Below, in pieces: positions 59,943 through 64,000 of a stretch of 64,000 nt of DNA (position 1 is its first letter; each line of letters starts with the position of its first letter). The position numbers were made by a program, and so were the translations under genes. The stretch covers positions 62,001-126,000 of the forward strand of contig NZ_QXFH01000076.1 in the NCBI RefSeq assembly GCF_003581615.1, read 5' to 3'. The notes below the pieces were generated by a model. That model ran no database searches. It worked only from the letters and a program-made list of their open reading frames with translations, and was not told the origin of the DNA. This stretch comes from Flagellimonas lutimaris (GTDB lineage: Bacteria; Bacteroidota; Bacteroidia; Flavobacteriales; Flavobacteriaceae).

Positions 59943-59970
59943 TTGATCAGTAAAAGTTTTTGTTACTTTG
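59943..59970 (+). promoter_or_regulatory. Candidate promoter of the ROK-family gene
   Basis: TTG at 59943-59945 and TTACTTTG at 59963-59970 are 17 bases apart; the second box has one mismatch from TAnnTTTG. The ATG is 26 bases downstream. Confidence 0.45.
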
Positions 59971-59995
59971 TCTAAACTAATTTCGCTTCCTATAT

Positions 59996-60754
59996 ATGGA
60001 AATTCTTGGTATTGATATAGGCGGATCGGGCATTAAAGGTGCCCTCGTAAACGCCGAAACAGGGGAAATGTTGACAGAACGTTTCCGAATTCCAACTCCA
60101 AAATCAAAAAAGCCAAAAGACATGGCCAAAGTCGTGGCCGAAATTGTGGATCACTTTAATTATAAAGGTCCTGTAGGCTGCGGATTTCCGTCAATCGTAA
60201 AAAATGGGGTCTGTATGTCTCCAGGAAATCTACATAAAAGTTGGGTAGGTGTGAATATCGATGAGCTGTTCACCAAATATACCGGTCAAGAATTTACCGT
60301 ACTCAACGATGCCGATGCCGCTGGATATGCCTCCATGAACTATGGAATTGGAAAAGGAAAGAATGGACTTGTGGTTATGATTACCATCGGGACCGGTCTT
60401 GGAAGCGGTGCATTCTTTAATGGTGTTTTGATCCCTAATTTTGAATTGGGTCAAATTCCTTATAAGAAGCACAAGAAAATAGAAAAATGGGCCGCTGCCT
60501 CCGCAAAAGAAAGGGAGGAGCTCAGCTTTGAAAAGTGGGGCAAACGCTTCAACAAGTTCTTAAAGTATGTAGAGCTTATAATTTCCCCAGATTTGATTAT
60601 TGTAGGCGGTGGAACTTCTAAAAAATGGGAAGAATTTAGCCACCACATCAATATTGAAACCAAGGTTGTCAAGGCCGAACTAATGAACCACGCTGGGATT
60701 ATAGGAGCTGCCGTATCCTGTTTGCGCGAACAGCACCATGGCCATTTGCAATAA
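59996..60754 (+). CDS. ROK-family kinase, polyphosphate-glucokinase-like
   Basis: 252 residues. ATPase-fold motifs: [14 protein letters not shown] (phosphate 1), [24 protein letters not shown] (catalytic Asp in NDAD), [26 protein letters not shown] and [13 protein letters not shown]. The ROK zinc CxCGxxGC motif is absent, and the short length fits PpgK, which phosphorylates glucose with polyphosphate and/or ATP. Substrate and donor are inferred. It stands alone with a candidate promoter, followed by palindromic element copy C. Confidence 0.83.
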   Translation: MEILGIDIGGSGIKGALVNAETGEMLTERFRIPTPKSKKPKDMAKVVAEIVDHFNYKGPVGCGFPSIVKNGVCMSPGNLHKSWVGVNIDELFTKYTGQEFTVLNDADAAGYASMNYGIGKGKNGLVVMITIGTGLGSGAFFNGVLIPNFELGQIPYKKHKKIEKWAAASAKEREELSFEKWGKRFNKFLKYVELIISPDLIIVGGGTSKKWEEFSHHINIETKVVKAELMNHAGIIGAAVSCLREQHHGHLQ

Positions 60755-60794
60755 TTTTTAAGTAGTTCAAGGCCAACAGAGCCAAGACTTTTAC

Positions 60795-60877
60795 TGTCAT
60801 TCTGAACGAGCAAAGCGAATGAAGAATCTATAGCAAATAGATTTCTCACTTCCAATAGCTATCGGGACGAAATGACA
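60795..60877. repeat. Palindromic intergenic element, copy C
   Basis: 83 bases with ends TGTCATT / AATGACA and an inner palindrome AATCTAT / ATAGATT. The left arm TGTCATTCTGAACGAGCAAA is nearly copy B. It lies between convergent genes, in the 205-base gap before typA's end. Confidence 0.7.
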
Positions 60878-60891
60878 ACAACTACCATTCT

Positions 60892-60933
60892 TTAAAAGAA
60901 AAGCGAATGAAGATCAGTTTCCTCACTCGCTTT
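60892..60933 (-). terminator. Probable terminator of typA
   Basis: On the minus strand GCGAGTGA / TCATTCGC pair with one mismatch around 12 bases, followed by TTTTCTTTT. Its AGCGAATGAAGA arm repeats part of the adjacent palindromic element, so it may derive from it. Confidence 0.65.
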
Positions 60934-60959
60934 CCTAAATATTCGAAGTATATTCTCGA

Positions 60960-62759
60960 TTAAACTACTTTGTTTCTTTTTCTGTCCACTTCTTTTAGAT
61001 AGATTTTTCTAATCCTCAAGTGGTTTGGAGTCACCTCTACGTATTCATCCTTTTGGATGTATTCCAAAGCTTCTTCCAAAGAAAACTTGATGGCCGGTAC
61101 AATCTTAGCCTTATCATCAGCTCCAGAAGAACGAACGTTGGACAGTTTCTTAGTCTTGGTAACATTTACTGTCATATCATCTTGACGAGAGTTCTCACCA
61201 ATTACCTGACCTTCGTAAATATCTTCTCCCGGATCAACGAAGAATTTACCTCTATCCTGAAGTTTATCAATAGAATAAGGAATCGCAGTTCCGTTTTCCA
61301 TAGAAACCAAAGAACCGTTCAATCGCTGAGCAATATCACCTTTTAAGGGTTGATACTCGAAAAATCTGTGCGCCATAATGGCCTCACCAGCTGTAGCGGT
61401 CAACAATTGGTTTCTAAGACCAATAATTCCCCTAGATGGAATGATAAATTCACAAACCATTCTGGAACCTCTCGCTTCCATACTGGTCATTTCTCCTTTA
61501 CGGATGGATACCATTTCCACGGCCTTTCCGGATACTTCTTCGGGCAAATCAATGGTCAAATGCTCAACAGGCTCACATTTTACTCCATCAATCTCTCTGA
61601 TGATTACCTGTGGCTGACCAATTTGAAGTTCGTAACCTTCCCTTCTCATCGTCTCGATCAAAACAGAAAGGTGCAAAACGCCTCGACCATATACTAAAAA
61701 CTTATCGGCACTATCAGTCTCTTTAACGCGAAGTGCCAAGTTTTTCTCCAATTCTTTTTCCAAACGCTCTTTAATGTGTCTGGAAGTAACAAACTTTCCA
61801 TCCTTACCAAAAAACGGGCTATCGTTAATGGTGAAAAGCATACTCATAGTTGGCTCATCAATGGCGATGGTCTTTAGTTTTTCTGGGCTTTCAATATCGG
61901 CAACGGTATCACCAATTTCAAAACCTTCCATTCCAACAATGGCACAAATATCTCCTGCAACAACTTCTTCCACCTTTAAGCGACCTAAACCTTCAAACGT
62001 ATAAAGTTCTTTGATTCTGGTTTTTACAATGGAGCCATCTCTTTTTACCAAAGAAACTTGCTGTCCTTCACGAAGCGTTCCTCTTTGCAATCTACCGATA
62101 GCAATTCGACCGGTGAACGAAGAGAAATCCAATGAAGTAATCAACATCTGGGTTGTACCTTCTTGTGGTTTAAATTCTGGAACATGCTCGATAACCATAT
62201 CCAATAAAGGCTCAATGTTTTCGGTAGGCTCTTTCCAATCTTCACCCATCCAGTTGTTCTTTGCAGAACCATAAACGGTTGGGAAATCCAGCTGCCATTC
62301 TTCTGCACCCAATTCAAACATAAGGTCGAAGACCTTTTCGTGCACTTCCTCCGGGGTACAATTTTCTTTATCTACTTTGTTGATAACCACACATGGTTTT
62401 AAACCAAGGTCAATGGCTTTTTGAAGCACAAAACGGGTCTGCGGCATTGGCCCTTCAAAGGCATCAACCAGCAACAAAACTCCATCGGCCATATTCAAAA
62501 CACGCTCTACTTCACCACCAAAATCGGCGTGACCAGGGGTATCTATAATATTAATTTTAGTGTCTTTGTAAACAACAGAAACGTTTTTGGAAACGATAGT
62601 GATTCCACGCTCCCTCTCCAGGTCGTTGTTGTCCAATATCAGGTCGCCTTTGTTCTCGTTATCTCGGAACAACTGGCAATGGTACATAATTTTATCAACC
62701 AAGGTAGTCTTACCGTGGTCTACGTGTGCAATGATTGCAATGTTTTTAATTTTGGACAT
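60960..62759 (-). CDS. typA: Translational GTPase TypA/BipA
   Basis: 599 residues. GTPase motifs: G1 [10 protein letters not shown] (11-20), RERGIT (G2 region), [11 protein letters not shown] (G3) and INKVDKE (G4). The EF-Tu-like domain 2, EF-G-like domains III and V, and the BipA C-terminal domain with [17 protein letters not shown] and KTKKLSNVR are complete. It binds ribosomes under stress and in late 50S assembly. Start and length are standard. Promoter box at 62779. Confidence 0.96.
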   Translation of the reverse strand: MSKIKNIAIIAHVDHGKTTLVDKIMYHCQLFRDNENKGDLILDNNDLERERGITIVSKNVSVVYKDTKINIIDTPGHADFGGEVERVLNMADGVLLLVDAFEGPMPQTRFVLQKAIDLGLKPCVVINKVDKENCTPEEVHEKVFDLMFELGAEEWQLDFPTVYGSAKNNWMGEDWKEPTENIEPLLDMVIEHVPEFKPQEGTTQMLITSLDFSSFTGRIAIGRLQRGTLREGQQVSLVKRDGSIVKTRIKELYTFEGLGRLKVEEVVAGDICAIVGMEGFEIGDTVADIESPEKLKTIAIDEPTMSMLFTINDSPFFGKDGKFVTSRHIKERLEKELEKNLALRVKETDSADKFLVYGRGVLHLSVLIETMRREGYELQIGQPQVIIREIDGVKCEPVEHLTIDLPEEVSGKAVEMVSIRKGEMTSMEARGSRMVCEFIIPSRGIIGLRNQLLTATAGEAIMAHRFFEYQPLKGDIAQRLNGSLVSMENGTAIPYSIDKLQDRGKFFVDPGEDIYEGQVIGENSRQDDMTVNVTKTKKLSNVRSSGADDKAKIVPAIKFSLEEALEYIQKDEYVEVTPNHLRIRKIYLKEVDRKRNKVV

Positions 62760-62778
62760 AACCTAAATTTTAAGCCCG

Positions 62779-62786
62779 CAAAGATA
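62779..62786 (-). promoter_or_regulatory. Candidate -7 box (TATCTTTG) for typA
   Basis: A perfect TAnnTTTG match on the minus strand, 19 bases before the typA ATG; no good TTG -33. Confidence 0.5.
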
Positions 62787-62856
62787 CTGCTATTTTTTTC
62801 TTGTATGCACACCTAAATGTTATTTTTATCTTATTGATTTTGTGGGAGTTCCAAAT

Positions 62857-63414
62857 CTACAGACCAACACACCAACGCTTTTCGCTGATAATCCAACCAA
62901 TACTCAGGTTGACCACGGGTTGAATAGTACCTTTAAATGGTCCTACATAATAGCCAGCACCCGCATCTATGGAGAAACTAAATCCTGAATCGTAACTACG
63001 CTGAACACCATAAACCAGGCCACCATAGCCGTGAATACCATCCACCAATCGCCCCTCGACCACACGGTCTCCTGGAGAAAAAATGGCTACCGTTGGCGCT
63101 ACATAGTTCCCCGAATTCCCATAGATAGACCTTCTGCGTCTTTCTCTAGAATTGAGGTTGTGGTAATATCGGTTTTGAACGGTTATCGCTGGAAAAAAAT
63201 CGAAATCTTCCAAAGGTTTTGAGCTTGCAGGTTCCAAAGCGGCCTGATACGCCACCCTGAAATCCAAAGTGCTGTTTACTCCCAGAGCCATTTCGTATTC
63301 GATTCCAGGGTTAAAGGCATTGAGCTTAAACTGACGGATTTCGCAGTTTTTCCCATATTGGGCATGCATAAAAAAACCTGTTGACAGGAATGCCAGAAGT
63401 AGTAAGCGACGCAT
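62857..63414 (-). CDS. Small outer-membrane barrel protein, paralogue 1
   Basis: 185 residues with signal peptide ending HAQ (about 18). Short strands with conserved features shared with the next gene: QFKLNAFNPGIEYEMALG, NRYYHNLNSRERRRRS, SGNYVAPTVAIF, GGLVYGVQRSYDSGFSFSIDAGAGYY and NLSIGWI. Predicted 8-strand outer-membrane barrel of unknown function. 65 bases downstream of its paralogue, same strand. Confidence 0.78.
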   Translation of the reverse strand: MRRLLLLAFLSTGFFMHAQYGKNCEIRQFKLNAFNPGIEYEMALGVNSTLDFRVAYQAALEPASSKPLEDFDFFPAITVQNRYYHNLNSRERRRRSIYGNSGNYVAPTVAIFSPGDRVVEGRLVDGIHGYGGLVYGVQRSYDSGFSFSIDAGAGYYVGPFKGTIQPVVNLSIGWIISEKRWCVGL

Positions 63415-63479
63415 TGTAGGTTAATTTGGTAGTATTATAACCCAAACTTTGCCAAAATAGTATGTCTTGATGGCTTTAT

Positions 63480-64000
63480 TTAATCCAGATATGGGTCCTT
63501 TTTCTTTCTTTTGGTGGCCACCCAACCAAATGTGAAATTGAACAAGGGACCATAACCATCGGGCACACCGTCTCCCCTGTAGTATCCTGCGCCAACTTCC
63601 AGATTAAAGTTGAAGCCTTTCTCATAAGTACGTTGAATGCCATAGACCATTCCGTAAAAACCGAGGTTAAAATCGTCTGGGCCTTCAACATTAGTTGAAA
63701 TTCGAAGCTGCGAAAAGAATATGGCCTGGGCCGCGGCAATATAATTCCCTGAATTCCCAGAGGTGTTTTTATCCAGTCTTTCCCTCCTATTAAAATTATG
63801 GTAATACCGATAACGGTTATTGGATGCCAGGCCAAATACATATCCCTCTTCGTATGTTGCCGTAGCCAAGCCCAAGTTTGTGGAGACGCTTTGGTTTTTG
63901 AAAAGTCCCAGCTCGTACGTAAACCCAGGGCTCAATAAATTCAATTTAAATTGATGGCGTTCCAGATGCGGCAAATCAAAAGTGCCGCCCCTTTCTTGCC
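63480..64000 (-). CDS. Small outer-membrane barrel protein, paralogue 2, 5' end missing
   Basis: The reading frame stays open to the right edge, so the N-terminus and signal peptide lie outside the window; 172 residues are visible. It shares QFKLNLLSPGFTYELGL, NRYRYYHNFNRRERLDK, SGNYIAAAQAIFF, GMVYGIQRTYEKGFNFNLEVGAGYY and FNFTFGW with the preceding gene. The C-terminus is basic (TKRKKKDPYLD). Same likely barrel; function unknown. Confidence 0.78.
   Translation of the reverse strand, partial: QERGGTFDLPHLERHQFKLNLLSPGFTYELGLFKNQSVSTNLGLATATYEEGYVFGLASNNRYRYYHNFNRRERLDKNTSGNSGNYIAAAQAIFFSQLRISTNVEGPDDFNLGFYGMVYGIQRTYEKGFNFNLEVGAGYYRGDGVPDGYGPLFNFTFGWVATKRKKKDPYLD

Overview
The window comes from a Bacteroidota chromosome, most likely a marine member of the Flavobacteriaceae (Muricauda/Flagellimonas-like; the genus is a guess). 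The evidence is type IX secretion (T9SS) type-B sorting domains, a fused SecDF, an STN-type TonB-dependent receptor, many short 'SNAQ/SAQ' signal peptides, families typical of the phylum (BT_3928/DoxX, DUF1599, DUF3667, DUF4293, DUF6588, DUF2911), and promoters with the Bacteroidota TAnnTTTG -7 box. It is mostly a core-genome segment. I see no prophage, transposase, integrase, CRISPR array or rRNA operon.

Layout. 1-4.8 kb: 3' part of a TonB-dependent receptor gene, an exported amidohydrolase and a small membrane protein. 4.9-8.5 kb: minus-strand operon DUF1599 - BT_3928-type DoxX protein - tpiA - prmA - clpS. 8.6-11 kb: plus-strand operon folP - cdaA (c-di-AMP synthase) - DUF3667 zinc-ribbon membrane protein. 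11-15.6 kb: MsbA-like ABC exporter with truA, a phosphodiesterase, a PqqB-like metallo-beta-lactamase-fold lipoprotein and a DUF4293 protein. 15.7-19.7 kb: rho, a lipoprotein gene and two tandem paralogous membrane proteins. 19.7-24.7 kb: rpsT, two identical tRNA-Glu genes, proS, a low-complexity Trp/Gly and Ser/Arg-rich lipoprotein, and a FadL-like outer-membrane protein. 24.7-28.1 kb: two paralogous T9SS type-B cargo proteins. 28.2-33.4 kb: folE, cysS, then an AraC regulator divergent from an aldehyde dehydrogenase/DUF779 pair. 33.5-38.6 kb: yidD, lgt, DUF192, GNAT, a two-domain ABC ATPase and a TreT-like glycosyltransferase. 38.7-49.2 kb: secDF, mdh, a DUF6588 barrel, gyrB, asnB and DUF2911. 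49.2-57.3 kb: exported amidohydrolase, an OmpA-type protein, a plug-less TonB-receptor-like barrel and a 1007-residue TPR protein. 57.6-59.1 kb: a decayed lemA/DUF3137 pair. 59.2-64 kb: ftsE-like ATPase, ROK/polyphosphate-glucokinase-like protein, typA and two paralogous outer-membrane proteins, the second cut by the window edge.

Most unusual points: (i) lemA and its DUF3137 partner both carry frameshifts in A4 runs, and lemA also seems to have lost an internal C-terminal segment; (ii) three copies of a short palindromic intergenic element with TGTCATT...AATGACA-type ends, one of which supplies the GTG start codon of a lipoprotein gene; (iii) the tandem 7-TM-like paralogues behind rho; (iv) the Trp/Gly plus Ser/Arg lipoprotein between proS and a FadL homologue; (v) an ABC ATPase whose first domain has lost its P-loop. 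Functions come from recognised motifs and family knowledge; no database search was run.
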